Positions 33,053 through 42,390 of a stretch of DNA of 64,000 nt are shown here, piece by piece. The notes under the pieces are model-generated. The model had not been told where the DNA came from. It ran no database searches and saw nothing but the letters and a program-made list of their open reading frames with translations. Each line of letters begins with the position of its first letter. The first letter of the stretch is position 1. The DNA is from G963667675 sp963667675. Lineage in GTDB: Bacteria > Chloroflexota > Dehalococcoidia > Lucifugimonadales > UBA3495. The DNA lies in NCBI GenBank assembly GCA_963667675.1, contig OY763929.1, positions 868,001-932,000 on the forward strand, read 5' to 3'. The translations under genes and the position numbers were made by a program.

Positions 33053-33760
33053 ATGCTGCTCAAGGATCAGGTGTCGTTGATTACAGGCGGCGGCCGGGGC
33101 ATTGGCCGCGCGATTGCCGTGTACTTTGCAGGCGAAGGGGCCTTGGCCGTCGTGACTGGACGGGACATGGAACGCCTTAACGCGACGGCGGACGAGATAC
33201 GGGCCGGCGGAGGCAAGGTCGAGGCGCATACCCTGGACGTAAGGCGAGCGGATGACGCAGCCGCAGTGGTGGAGGAAGTCATAAACAAGCGGGGCCGGAT
33301 TGACCTGCTGGTCAACAACGCCGGGGTGACGAACTACAACACCGAGGTCTGGGCAACCACGATGGAGGAGTGGGACGAGGTGATGAACACCAACCTGCGG
33401 GGCATGCACGCTGTGTGCAGGGCCGTCGCGCCTCACATGATGGAGAGAAAACAGGGAACTATTATCAACATAGGGTCGTCGGCGGTCCGGCAGCCCAGCG
33501 CTGATTACGGGGCCTACCCGGCGTCCAAATGGGGAGTGGTGGGATATACTATTTCCCTGGCCCGCTCCCTGCGCTCCCACGGCATTAGAGTCAACGGCAT
33601 CAATCCTGGCGGGGTGGATACCGACATGGGCCGGACTGCCCGTCCCGAGGGCGACCCGAGATGGATGAGCGGGGAGCAGGTGGCGCAAGCGGCCTTGTAC
33701 CTGGCGGCCCACGCCCCTGCCGCTATGACCGGCCAGTTCATCGAGCTTTACGGCGGTTGA
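33053..33760 (+). CDS. Short-chain dehydrogenase/reductase
   Basis: The 235-residue protein is a classical SDR. The cofactor motif TGGGRGIG lies at residues 11-18, NNAG near residue 90, a catalytic Ser in NIGSS, and YPASK with Tyr and Lys near residue 156. The TGRD after the second strand favours NADP(H). It ends with the usual GQFIELYGG. It oxidises or reduces an alcohol/ketone; the substrate is not evident. AGGGGG precedes the ATG. It may be co-regulated with the MFS gene 312 bp downstream. Confidence 0.92.
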   Translation: MLLKDQVSLITGGGRGIGRAIAVYFAGEGALAVVTGRDMERLNATADEIRAGGGKVEAHTLDVRRADDAAAVVEEVINKRGRIDLLVNNAGVTNYNTEVWATTMEEWDEVMNTNLRGMHAVCRAVAPHMMERKQGTIINIGSSAVRQPSADYGAYPASKWGVVGYTISLARSLRSHGIRVNGINPGGVDTDMGRTARPEGDPRWMSGEQVAQAALYLAAHAPAAMTGQFIELYGG

Positions 33761-34072
33761 TTGTTCATGTTGTCGAGGGGCGGTCCAGAAGTGAGTGAAA
33801 CACCTGACATTTCTAAGCCCTACGGGGTCACGCCCAGCGGTACACCGAAGTGAGCCACAATTTCATCCAGTCGGTCTACCGCAGGCTGCCTTAACGGACC
33901 CTGCAAGGAACAACTCCTACTATGGCCGATCTTTTAACCAGCGGCTGCTATCATAGCCTAAGGCGCGAATAAGCATGGCCGCAGAGCGCGTCTTGCCAAG
34001 CCCACGTCGCCCGTCGTCGGCTTGGCAAGGACGGCTGCGCGGTTTCACCAAGCATGCGAAATAGGGGCATAG
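33761..34072. other. Intergenic region with inverted repeat before MFS gene
   Basis: The stretch holds an 11-bp perfect inverted repeat, CTTGCCAAGCC (33992-34002) and GGCTTGGCAAG (34019-34029), ending 43 bp upstream of the MFS start. It could be an operator or attenuator hairpin. No gene is seen. Confidence 0.55.
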
Positions 34073-35323
34073 TTGGCGACTGAGTTGGACCAGGCGCAGG
34101 ATGACCCGAGGCTCACCCTCACGCATTACCGCTACGTGATTGGCGGCTTCGCCGTGCTGGGCTACCTGGCGGCGGGCCTGGCCATTCTGGCCCCCGCTCC
34201 TCTATTGCCCCTGATTATCGACGACTATGCAATCAACCGGACTACCGCCTCGCTGCTAATCTCCCTACCCCTGCTGATGGTTGCAGGTATGGGCCTGCCC
34301 GGCGGGGTGATCATTGCCCGCATCGGGATGAGGCAGTCCTTCGCAATAAGCTGGTTTTTGATGGCCGTCCCGGTCCTGACGCCCTTCGCCGGCAGCTTCG
34401 CGGCGCTGGTGGCCTTGCGGGTGGCCGCTGGAGCGGGACTTGTCCTTGCCGGCATTGTCGCCGGCCCGTTGATAATGCAGTGGTTCCGCCTAAGGCAGAC
34501 GCTGGTCATGAACGGGTTGATCATGTCGGCCCTGAACATTGGAATTGCCGCGTCGATCTTCTCCGCTCCCCGGCTGGCCGATGCGTTAAGCTGGCAATGG
34601 GCCCTGGCGGTATTCAGCTTGTTGTCGGTGGTGGGAGCCGTTGCCTGGATTCCCTTGAGCGGGCCCGTAAGGGACGCAGCAGCCGCGCCGCCCAACCTTT
34701 CGCCTCGAGCCATATTTTCGGTGATATCCGATCGCACCGTCCTGCTCCTGGTGGCCATTGAAACAGGGGCTCTCACCCAATATTCGGCCATTACGACCTG
34801 GCTGCCAAGTTTCTTTGAAGAGGTCCGGGGCCTGACTCTGGAGCAGGCAGCCGCCGCCACCAGTCTCCTGCCCTTTGCCGGGATTTTCGCGCTGCTTCTG
34901 GCCGGGTTCGCTTCCTACCGCATCGGACCGTCCAGGTACTTCATCATAGCCAGCGGTTTGTTGGCAGTACTGGGCGGGCCTGGGACATTCCTATTCGGCG
35001 ACCTGGGCTGGATTTACGCCGCGATAATCGTGCTTGGTGTAGGCACTCACCTGTACAGTCCCATCACTTTGTCGCTGCCCATGGGGCTGCCCGGCATGAC
35101 GCCGGAGAAGCTGGCCATTGCCTGGGGGGTTATTTTTTCGGTGAGCAGCTTTGGCATGGTCCTATCCCCCTGGTGGTGGGTGCGCTCAGCGACGTTTACG
35201 GCAGCTTTATCCCGGGCTTTGCCGTGGCGGCGGCCGCCGCTTGGGCCATCATCATCGCGGGCTTTCTCTTGCCCAAGTCGACGCCGGGCCCGGCCCGGGG
35301 TTGACATCCGGGCCGACGGTTAA
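34073..35323 (+). CDS. MFS transporter 1, C-terminus frameshifted
   Basis: The frame encodes a major facilitator protein with about eleven membrane helices, including MTPEKLAIAWGVIFSVSSFG near the end. After GMVLSP the frame turns into an Arg/Pro-rich, non-homologous tail. In the neighbouring frame, hydrophobic coding continues as LVVGALSDVYGSFIPGFA and ends at a TGA at 35302-35304. The break lies in a C5 run (35166-35170); one more C would restore the last helix. The TTG start is supported by AGGGG six bases upstream. It may be a true mutation or an assembly error. The substrate is unknown. Confidence 0.8.
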   Translation: MATELDQAQDDPRLTLTHYRYVIGGFAVLGYLAAGLAILAPAPLLPLIIDDYAINRTTASLLISLPLLMVAGMGLPGGVIIARIGMRQSFAISWFLMAVPVLTPFAGSFAALVALRVAAGAGLVLAGIVAGPLIMQWFRLRQTLVMNGLIMSALNIGIAASIFSAPRLADALSWQWALAVFSLLSVVGAVAWIPLSGPVRDAAAAPPNLSPRAIFSVISDRTVLLLVAIETGALTQYSAITTWLPSFFEEVRGLTLEQAAAATSLLPFAGIFALLLAGFASYRIGPSRYFIIASGLLAVLGGPGTFLFGDLGWIYAAIIVLGVGTHLYSPITLSLPMGLPGMTPEKLAIAWGVIFSVSSFGMVLSPWWWVRSATFTAALSRALPWRRPPLGPSSSRAFSCPSRRRARPGVDIRADG

Positions 35324-35509
35324 AGCCGCGAATTCCTCTCCGCGTACCCTGATCCGGCAAGGTAATACCGGGGACCGTCTGTGGTACTCTTGGGCCATGG
35401 GTTTGGGTAGCTAAGGTTCTATCCGGAGGCTCATCGCCAGGATGAATAACGAGGGGCCCGCGCCGTCACGTCCACTGGGCTGCTGGTCCTCGCCTCCGGC
35501 CTTTCCCTC

Positions 35510-36851
35510 ATGATTGTATTGGGTCTTCCCCGCGTCGTCCGCCGCGCCCGGAGTGTGTTCCGCGGCTGGTATCTGGCCGGCACCGGTGCCCTGGTCATGG
35601 CCGTGGCCGATGCTCCGTTCTACTGGGGCCTGTCGATATGGAACCCGGTGCTGCGAAACGCCTTCGGTTGGACCGCAGGGCAGATGTCCTGGGCCTTTGC
35701 CATCACCCAAATCGAGGGAGGCTTTTTCGGCCCGCTGGAAGGGCTGATCGTGCAAAAGCTGGGCCCCCGGCGCTGCATATTCCTGGGCATGACCCTGTTC
35801 GGCCTGGGCTTTGGTGTTGTTCAGCTTGGTCCAGCACCTATGGCAGCTGTACGCAATATTCTTCTTCATAAGCTTCGGCTCGGGCCTGTCCGCCTTGATC
35901 GCCGTAGAAGTGGTGGTCAACAACTGGTTTCTCCGCTACAAGACCCGGGCGATGTCACTCTTGGCCGAGGGGTTGGCCATCGGCGGCATTCTCACCCCCA
36001 TTCTGCTCGCGTGGGCCATTGGCGGCATCGACCCCAGCGAGTCGGAGCGTTTCGGCTGGAGGAACACGGCTTTCTTCATTGGCGTCATGGTAATCGCCCT
36101 GGCCGTCCCCTGCTCCTTGCTGGTGCACAACCGGCCCGAGGACGTGGGCCTGATGCCCGACGGCGACCTGCCCGCTGCGGCCGCCGAGTCCCAGGAGGAC
36201 GCCGGGACAACCCGGGCAAGGGGGCGAATAGAGGAACAGGGATATACCCTGCAGGAAGCCATGAGGTCGACGTCTTTCTGGCTGATCAGCGTGGCAAATG
36301 CGCTCTCGTCCGGGGTGCTCGTAACGCTGTTGGTCCACATGGGCCTCATGCTGGACGACCGCGGTTACTCTCTGAGCGACATAGCCCTGGTTTCGGCCGT
36401 CTATACCGGGACCTATGCGGCCTTCATCCTGATCGGCGGCTACATTGGCGATAGATTCCCCATCAAGGTGGTGGCCTTCCTGTTCTCCGCCCTGCAGTCT
36501 GTGTCCATGGTAGTGCTCGTCCTCTCCAGGAACATGGAGACGGTGCTTATATTCGCGGTGCTATTGGGAGTCGGGTTCGGAGTGCGCATGCCTGTAAGCA
36601 AGTCCCTGCGGGGCACCTACTTCGGGCGCAAGGCTTTCGCCGCCATTAGCGGCCTGTCCAGGGTCCCGTCGAGCATCTGCCTGTTCGCCGCGCCCGTCTT
36701 TGCCGGAATCATGAGGGATATCCTGGAGAGCTACGACCTTGCTTTCTGGATAATCGCCGCGGTGTCATTAATCGGCTCTTGCTTGTTCCTGTGGGTGGGG
36801 GACCCTCCGGGACAGCCCACCGCCGAGGAGAGCCGGGCCATTACCGGTTGA
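35510..36851 (+). pseudogene. MFS transporter 2, frameshifted (oxalate/formate antiporter-like)
   Basis: Two overlapping frames form one MFS protein. The N-terminal part has RSVFRGWYLAGTGALVMAV, FGWTAGQMSWAFAI and KLGPRRCIFLGMTLFGLGF. The rest continues from about 35811 in the +1 frame with LFSLVQHLWQLYAIFFFI, VNNWFLRYKTRAM, a loop near RPEDVGLMPDGD and six further helices to 36851. Dropping one T from the TTT at 35810-35812 joins them. With MFS 1 this makes two tandem frameshifted transporters within 650 bp. The start at 35510 has no ribosome site and is uncertain. Confidence 0.75.
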
Positions 36852-36991
36852 TTCTCCAGGCAGAAAGCGGTTGCCTGGCAGCGCGGAGCAATTGACTCTC
36901 TAACGCCGCCCAAGTATAGTCCGGGCCATCCCCAAAACGAATGTCCAAGAAGGCCATTCATTCCTCGGTTGATACCGGACTTGGTGATGAA

Positions 36992-38968
36992 ATGACGCAA
37001 CAATTTCCGCAGCTTTTCACTCCCTTCCAGCTAGGCAAGTTCACCCTGCAAAGCCGAATCGTGGTCACCGGCCACCGGGGCTACTTCTTCGAATCGGGGA
37101 TGCCCACCGAGGACTACGGGTACTACCTGCGGGAAAGGGCCAAGGGCGGCGCGGGCCTGGTGACCCTCGGCGGCTGCGCGGTGCATCCCACCAGCGGGAC
37201 CGTCCACCTGAACTACGACGACGCCATAATTCCCCGGTACCAGCGGGTCGCCGACCTGGTCCACGAGTACCCGGTGCCGGTCATGGCCCAAATGACCCAC
37301 CAGGGCGGCAAGGCGGGCAACAACCACCGCCGGGCCCTGAACGGCGAACTGTTGACCATGGCCCCGTCGCCGGTGCCTCACCCCGGCTTCGGCTACGAAC
37401 AGGTCATGCCCCACGAAATGAGCATCGACGAGATCGAGGAAATCGTCGATGCCTTCGGCCAGGCGGCCAGGCGGATCCGCAGCGGCGGCCTGGACGGCGC
37501 GGAGGTCAGCGTCGGCTCCTACGGGCTCATGTCCCAGTTCCTGCACGGCTATAGCAACCGCCGCGAGGACAAGTACGGCGGCGACACCATGGAAGAGCGG
37601 GCTACTTTCATGATGGAGGGGCTGCGGGCGGTGCGGAACGCCCTGGGCCCCGACCTGCTCATGGGAGTGCGCCTGTACTACGACGTGGTGGACTACAGCC
37701 TGGTCTACGAAGACCTGAAGACCATTGCCAAGCTCCTGGAATCCTCCGGGCTGCTGGACTACCTGAACGTCTGGATTGGGAACATGCCCAACGAGATGTC
37801 CAATCGCTACCACATCCCGCCCCACTACAACGCGCCCGGCGAGTTCGCCGGCCTGGCCGCGGGAATAAAAGAGTTGGTGGACCTGCCGGTGATTGGCGCC
37901 GGCCGCATCAACACCCCCGCCCTGGCTGAGGAGATGCTGGCGTCGGGGAAGATGGACCTGGTGGGGTTGGTAAGGGAACTCATCGCCGACCCCTACTTCC
38001 CCAACAAGGCCAAAGAGGGCCGGGTGGACGACATAAGGACCTGCATCGCCTGCAACCAGAGCTGCGCAGGCAGGGGTTCGAACCTGGGCCTGCCCATCAC
38101 CTGCATCTACAACCCGGTTACCGGCCATGAGAAGGACTGGGTCGACCCAGGGCCCGCGCCGGTGCCCAAGAAGGTCGTGGTGGTCGGCGGCGGCCCGGCG
38201 GGCATGGAAGCGGCCAGGGTCGCCGCGGAACGGGGTCACCAAGTCGTCCTCTTCGAACGCTCCGACCGCCTGGGCGGCCTGGTGAAGCTGGCCATGAAGC
38301 CTCCCACCCGCCAGACCTTCGAAGAGATAATCCTGTTCGGAGAGAAGCAGTTGCCCAAGCTGGGCGTAGATGTGCGGCTGGGCGTGGAGGCCGGCGTTGA
38401 GACCGTGGTGGCCGAAACTCCCGACGCTGTTATCGTGGCCACCGGCTCCACGCCGTACATGCCGGAAATACCCGGCGTCGAAGGGAGCAATGTCTTGACC
38501 GTGGCCGACGTGCTGAACGACGCCCCCACCGGGGAACGGGTGGCGATAATCGACACCCAGGGCACGCTCCCCGCCTGCCTGCTGGCCGACTACCTGGCCG
38601 ACCAGGGAAAGCAGGTGCAGATAGTGACGGGCATGAATATGGTGGGCGCCGGCATCTATGCCCGCGCCGTCTGGCACCACCTCTACGGACGCCTGGTGGG
38701 CAAAGGCGTGACCTTGACCCCCATGACTGGCGTTACCCGCATCGGCGAGGACTCGCTGGAGGTCTACCACATCGTGAGCCCCGACATCACCTGGCGGATA
38801 GAGCCGGTGGACACTGTGGTGGTATTCGGCGGCGGCCAGGTCAACGACGGTTTGTACCATGAGTTGCAGGGCAAGGTCCCGGGCCTTCACGCGGTGGGGG
38901 ACTGCGCCCAGCCCCGGGACATAGAAATGGCGACCTACCAGGCGCACAAGGTGGCCTTGAGCCTCTGA
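36992..38968 (+). CDS. 2,4-dienoyl-CoA reductase-like flavoprotein, paralogue B
   Basis: The 658-residue product matches paralogue A (30583-32559) in length and order of domains: FTPFQLGKFTLQSRIVVTGH, the cluster segment CIACNQSCAGRG, VVVVGGGPAGMEAARVAAER and GDCAQPRDIEMATYQAHKVA. Differences concentrate in the N-terminal barrel (RGYFFESGMPTEDYG against NFYDRQKHPNEAYG in A), where substrate would bind. The frame is open to 36941, but the ATG at 36992 matches the paralogue's start. It is divergent from A, with an SDR and two MFS genes between them. Confidence 0.9.
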   Translation: MTQQFPQLFTPFQLGKFTLQSRIVVTGHRGYFFESGMPTEDYGYYLRERAKGGAGLVTLGGCAVHPTSGTVHLNYDDAIIPRYQRVADLVHEYPVPVMAQMTHQGGKAGNNHRRALNGELLTMAPSPVPHPGFGYEQVMPHEMSIDEIEEIVDAFGQAARRIRSGGLDGAEVSVGSYGLMSQFLHGYSNRREDKYGGDTMEERATFMMEGLRAVRNALGPDLLMGVRLYYDVVDYSLVYEDLKTIAKLLESSGLLDYLNVWIGNMPNEMSNRYHIPPHYNAPGEFAGLAAGIKELVDLPVIGAGRINTPALAEEMLASGKMDLVGLVRELIADPYFPNKAKEGRVDDIRTCIACNQSCAGRGSNLGLPITCIYNPVTGHEKDWVDPGPAPVPKKVVVVGGGPAGMEAARVAAERGHQVVLFERSDRLGGLVKLAMKPPTRQTFEEIILFGEKQLPKLGVDVRLGVEAGVETVVAETPDAVIVATGSTPYMPEIPGVEGSNVLTVADVLNDAPTGERVAIIDTQGTLPACLLADYLADQGKQVQIVTGMNMVGAGIYARAVWHHLYGRLVGKGVTLTPMTGVTRIGEDSLEVYHIVSPDITWRIEPVDTVVVFGGGQVNDGLYHELQGKVPGLHAVGDCAQPRDIEMATYQAHKVALSL

Positions 38969-39167
38969 TTTCCATGGGATCCCGGCTATACGAGAGATGT
39001 GCCGAGATCCTTACTTCTTGTAACGACAGGACGAAACCGCGCCCATAAAGACCAGCCCCAGCCAATAGCCGTCAGCCAAGGGCGGTGACGCACCTGGCCG
39101 GGTCTGACCCGGACAACACTGGCCGCGGGTAGAAGATGGCCCTGTAAAGCGTGGGAAATAATACTAC

Positions 39168-39256
39168 TGGCGGAGAGAGTGGGATTCGAACCCACGATAC
39201 CCAAAGAGTATACCGGTTTTCGAGACCGGCGCTTTCGTCCGCTCAGCCATCTCTCC
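39168..39256 (-). tRNA. tRNA-Ser (anticodon CGA)
   Basis: The minus strand reads GGAGAGATGGCTGAGCGG and folds into a full cloverleaf. The acceptor GGAGAG pairs with CTCTCC, the anticodon loop CTCGAAA sits on a CCGGT/ACCGG stem, a long variable arm (TATACTCTTTGGGTATC region) is typical of serine tRNA, and the T-arm is GTGGGTTCGAATCCCAC. The 3' CCA is encoded (39168-39170). It decodes UCG. Confidence 0.95.
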
Positions 39257-39278
39257 GTAGCGACGCTGCGGCCAGAAT

Positions 39279-39284
39279 ATTATA
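39279..39284 (-). promoter_or_regulatory. -10 box of the tRNA-Ser promoter
   Basis: A perfect TATAAT on the minus strand lies 22 bp upstream of the tRNA 5' end. No good -35 is found at 17 bp. Confidence 0.5.
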
Positions 39285-39486
39285 GCGTCTGAATCCCATT
39301 CAAGCACGATTTACGAGGCGCGGGTGGGCAAAGACTTGCGCGGCAGCCGGCGCCCTGGGACCGTTGAGCGGGGTTAGGAAAGAGTTGGCCGGCGGGAGCG
39401 ACGCAGCCGCGGCTATGGAAGCGGGCTTATAATTGCCGGGTAGTCAAGTTTTTCCAAGCGTTGACCTGGGATTGGGGACGGACAAC

Positions 39487-39843
39487 ATGATTACCGGCGT
39501 TGTAGGCGTGACTATCTGGTCTGACGACCTGGAGCCCATGTTCCGTTTCTACCACGACGTGTTGCGGCTGCCACTGCACTCCCGGCATGACGACTTCATC
39601 GCCTTCGAGTTGGGAGAGGTGCGATTTAACATCGGGCTGCACGGCCAGGTAGCCGGGCGTTCCCGGGACCCGTTCCGGTTTATGCCGCACCTGGGGGTGG
39701 ACGACATACACGGGGAGTTCCAACGGTTGAAGGACGAGGGCGTGGAGTTCATCCGCCCGCCGGAGCAGGAGCACTGGGGAGGCTGGATAGCAACGCTGAA
39801 GGACCCCGACGGCAACGTGCTGCAGTTGCTGCAACTGCCCTGA
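39487..39843 (+). CDS. VOC/glyoxalase superfamily protein
   Basis: The 118-residue protein has the paired beta-alpha-beta-beta-beta modules of the vicinal oxygen chelate fold: ITGVVGVTIWSDDLEPMFRF, YHDVLRLPL, then HLGVDDIHGEFQRLKDEG and ATLKDPDGNVLQLLQL. Candidate metal residues are few, so it may be a dioxygenase, an isomerase or a binding protein. The ATG at 39487 starts the fold; GGGGACGG lies upstream. Confidence 0.82.
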   Translation: MITGVVGVTIWSDDLEPMFRFYHDVLRLPLHSRHDDFIAFELGEVRFNIGLHGQVAGRSRDPFRFMPHLGVDDIHGEFQRLKDEGVEFIRPPEQEHWGGWIATLKDPDGNVLQLLQLP

Positions 39844-39851
39844 CGCTGCCG

Positions 39852-40922
39852 CTACAAAATGAGCATGGCGTCGCCGAAAGAGTAGAAGCGGTAGCTTCGC
39901 TCGATGGCTTCCTGGTACGCCTGTAGCATCAGCTCTCGCCCGGACTGCACCGACGGCTCGTTCTCGGCGAAGGCAGAGACCAGCATCAACAAGGTGGACC
40001 GGGGTAGGTGAAAGTTGGTAATCATGGCGTCGACCAGCCGGAAGCTGTGCCCGGGGAGGATGTAGAGGCTTGCCTGTCCGCTGACGGGGGCAATCTGGTC
40101 TTTCTCCTGTTGCAACATTAGCTGGGCCGTCTGCTCCAGCACCCGCACTGAGGTCGTTCCCACGGCGATAATCCGGCGGCCCTCGTCCCGCGCACGGTTC
40201 AATGCATCAGAGGTTTCCTCCCCCAGTTCGAAATACTCGGTGTGTATCTGGTGGGCCGCGGGGTCGTCGCCCTTGACTGGGCGGAAGGTGTCCAGGCCGA
40301 CGTGGAGGGTCACGAAAGCCAGTTCCACTCCTTGTGCTCGGAGTGTGTCCAATAAGTCGGGGGTGAAGTGCAGTCCCGCCGTGGGTGCGGCGACGCTGCC
40401 TGACTCCCGGGCATACACTGTCTGGTAGCGCTCGGGGTCTTGCAGCCGCTGGTGGATGTAGGGAGGCAGGGGCATCTGCCCCAGCGCGCCGATGCCCTCC
40501 TCGGAGCTAAGGCGGACGGTCTTGACGCCGTCGGCGCGCCCAGCCATCACCTCAACCTCTAGGGTTGGCTGTCTGGCCGAGTCTTCGGGAGCAATAACGA
40601 CCTTGGCTCCTGGCCTGAGGCTGCGGCCCGGTTGCCCCAGGGCCAGCCAGACGCCGGGGCATTCCCGCCGCAAGAGCAGCAATTCCACCTTGCCGCCGGT
40701 GTCCTGGCGGCGGCCGTAGAGGCGGGCGGGTATGACCCGGCTCTGGTTGAACACCATGACGTCGCCGGGTTGGACATACTCTACGACCTCGGTGAACTGC
40801 CGGTGCTCGATGCAGTCTAAGGCGCGGTGTAGCACCAGCAGCCTGGAGGAATCCCTGGGTTCGTTGGGGGTCTGGGCGATGAGTCCCGGGGGCAGGTGGT
40901 AGTCGAAATCGCTGGTGCGCAT
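39852..40922 (-). CDS. queA: S-adenosylmethionine:tRNA ribosyltransferase-isomerase
   Basis: The 356-residue protein begins MRTSDFDYHLPPGLIAQTP and contains QFTEVVEYVQPGDVMVFN, SGSVAAPTAGLHFTPDLL, HVGLDTFRPVKGDD and the closing FYSFGDAMLI, all hallmarks of QueA. It transfers the ribosyl part of SAM onto preQ1 in tRNA, making epoxyqueuosine at the wobble base. The ATG is at the start of the family alignment. It is not adjacent to tgt. It converges with the VOC gene, eight bases apart. Confidence 0.96.
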   Translation of the reverse strand: MRTSDFDYHLPPGLIAQTPNEPRDSSRLLVLHRALDCIEHRQFTEVVEYVQPGDVMVFNQSRVIPARLYGRRQDTGGKVELLLLRRECPGVWLALGQPGRSLRPGAKVVIAPEDSARQPTLEVEVMAGRADGVKTVRLSSEEGIGALGQMPLPPYIHQRLQDPERYQTVYARESGSVAAPTAGLHFTPDLLDTLRAQGVELAFVTLHVGLDTFRPVKGDDPAAHQIHTEYFELGEETSDALNRARDEGRRIIAVGTTSVRVLEQTAQLMLQQEKDQIAPVSGQASLYILPGHSFRLVDAMITNFHLPRSTLLMLVSAFAENEPSVQSGRELMLQAYQEAIERSYRFYSFGDAMLIL

Positions 40923-41343
40923 TGTTGGGAGGTTGTCAGTTATCCCTAGCTGGAAATTTTAGATCCCCTATCATTTCCTCCCATTTCATCCCGGTTTTGC
41001 CGGGGGGATTGACGGGCGTCCCTGATGGGGGCTGACGTATTCCATGGTAGGGGATTAGGTTGGTGGCGGGCAAGGGGGAAATGTCAGTAATCTTGCAGGT
41101 GAGGCTTTTACCCCATCTTAATTTTCCCCTTCCAAAAGGGAAGGGACTTGTGAGGGCCCTTCGACGGGCTCAGGGGGCCGGACGTGAATGGTGCGCCGGG
41201 CTAGGGCGCAAGATTTTTCGCCCCTACACGGTCGGGACGCGGGGGTGGAGGAGGGTGGGCACAAGGCCTACCCCTACAGCGGCCTAGTGGCGCCCTTCGA
41301 AAAGCTCGGGGCGAACGGAGCGATGGGGTTGCCTCATAGATGG
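40923..41343. repeat. Gene-free stretch with dispersed repeats
   Basis: It holds a hairpin TTTTCCCCTTCCAAAAGGGA (from 41122). It also has two similar elements, CCCTTCGACGGGCTCAGG within 41154-41175 and CCCTTCGAAAAGCTCGGGGC within 41291-41318. The latter resemble a short interspersed repeat known to me from other environmental genomes. No coding frame has support. Confidence 0.5.
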
Positions 41344-42231
41344 CTAGGGGCCGTGGATGCTGATGCGAGCGGCGGTCAGGGTGTTGACTAATAGCATGGC
41401 GATGGTCATGGGGCCGACTCCGCCGGGCACGGGGGTAATGGCTTCGGCCTGTTCGGCCACGGATTCGAAGTCCACGTCGCCCACCAAGCGGTAGCCCCGC
41501 TTGCGGCTGGCGTCGTCCACCCGGTTGATGCCGACGTCGATGACCACTGCGCCAGCCTTTACCATGTCGGCGGTGATGGCGTTGGGGCGGCCCATGGCGG
41601 CCACCAGGATGTCGGCCTGCCGGGTCACGCCGGCCAGATCTTTGGTGCGGGTATGGCAGACGGTGACTGTGGCGTTGGCGCCGGGCTGACGTTGCATCAG
41701 GAGAATGGCCAGGGGCTTGCCCACGATGTCGCTGCGGCCGCAAATCACGACGTTGCGGCCGGCGGGGTCGTAGCCGTTGCGCAGGAGCAACTCCCGGATG
41801 CCGGCGGGGGTGCATGAGGTGAAGGTGGCCTGCCCTTGGGCCAGCCTGCCCAGGCTGAAGGGATGGATGCCGTCAACGTCCTTGGTCGGGCTGACGGCCT
41901 CTATTGTCTTCTGCTGGTCGATATGCGGAGGCAGGGGAAGCTGCACCAGGATGCCGTGGAACCTTGGGTCGCCGTTCAGCCTGTCCAGCAACGCCAGCAG
42001 GTCTGCCTGGGATGTATCGGCGGGCAACTCGAAGGTCTCGCTGAACATGCCGACCTCGTCGCAGGCTCGGCGCTTGTTGCGAACGTAGACGGCTGAGGCG
42101 GGGTCGTCGCCCACCAGGACGGCGGCCAAGCCTGGGGAGACCTGGCGCTTCTGCTGCATCTCGGCGACGCCCGCGGCCACCTCGCCGCGAATCTCTTTGG
42201 CCAGCGCCGAGCCATCCAGGATTTTCGCCAT
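41344..42231 (-). CDS. folD: Bifunctional methylenetetrahydrofolate dehydrogenase/cyclohydrolase
   Basis: The 295-residue protein has VYVRNKRRACDEVGM with the catalytic lysine, VQLPLPPHID, the Rossmann signature VVICGRSDIVGKPLA and PVPGGVGPMTIAMLL, all diagnostic for FolD. It oxidises 5,10-methylene-THF with NADP and hydrolyses the methenyl product to 10-formyl-THF in the cytosol, feeding purine and formylmethionine synthesis. It is monocistronic between a repeat region and the divergent nuclease gene. Confidence 0.96.
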   Translation of the reverse strand: MAKILDGSALAKEIRGEVAAGVAEMQQKRQVSPGLAAVLVGDDPASAVYVRNKRRACDEVGMFSETFELPADTSQADLLALLDRLNGDPRFHGILVQLPLPPHIDQQKTIEAVSPTKDVDGIHPFSLGRLAQGQATFTSCTPAGIRELLLRNGYDPAGRNVVICGRSDIVGKPLAILLMQRQPGANATVTVCHTRTKDLAGVTRQADILVAAMGRPNAITADMVKAGAVVIDVGINRVDDASRKRGYRLVGDVDFESVAEQAEAITPVPGGVGPMTIAMLLVNTLTAARISIHGP

Positions 42232-42390
42232 CTAGCCTATGCCCGTCTCAAAATTCATGCAATGCTGAGCCTCGGGGCAATTCTAGCAGGCGTCCAATTC
42301 ACCAGCAACGAGGGCGGGCATGCCCTTGAGGGCCGCGCCTTGGATGTTAGAATCACGGCAACTCTCCAGACTCATTAACGGCGGTGTAAT

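Noticed and set aside
37031..38947. Minus-strand frame of 638 codons opposite flavoprotein paralogue B
   Set aside because: It is a His/Val/Gly-rich antisense frame; similar shadows appear opposite paralogue A.
41101..41320. Possible CRISPR array from repeated CCCTTCGA elements
   Set aside because: Only two imperfect copies exist, spaced 137 bp apart, with no regular repeat-spacer pattern and no cas genes nearby.
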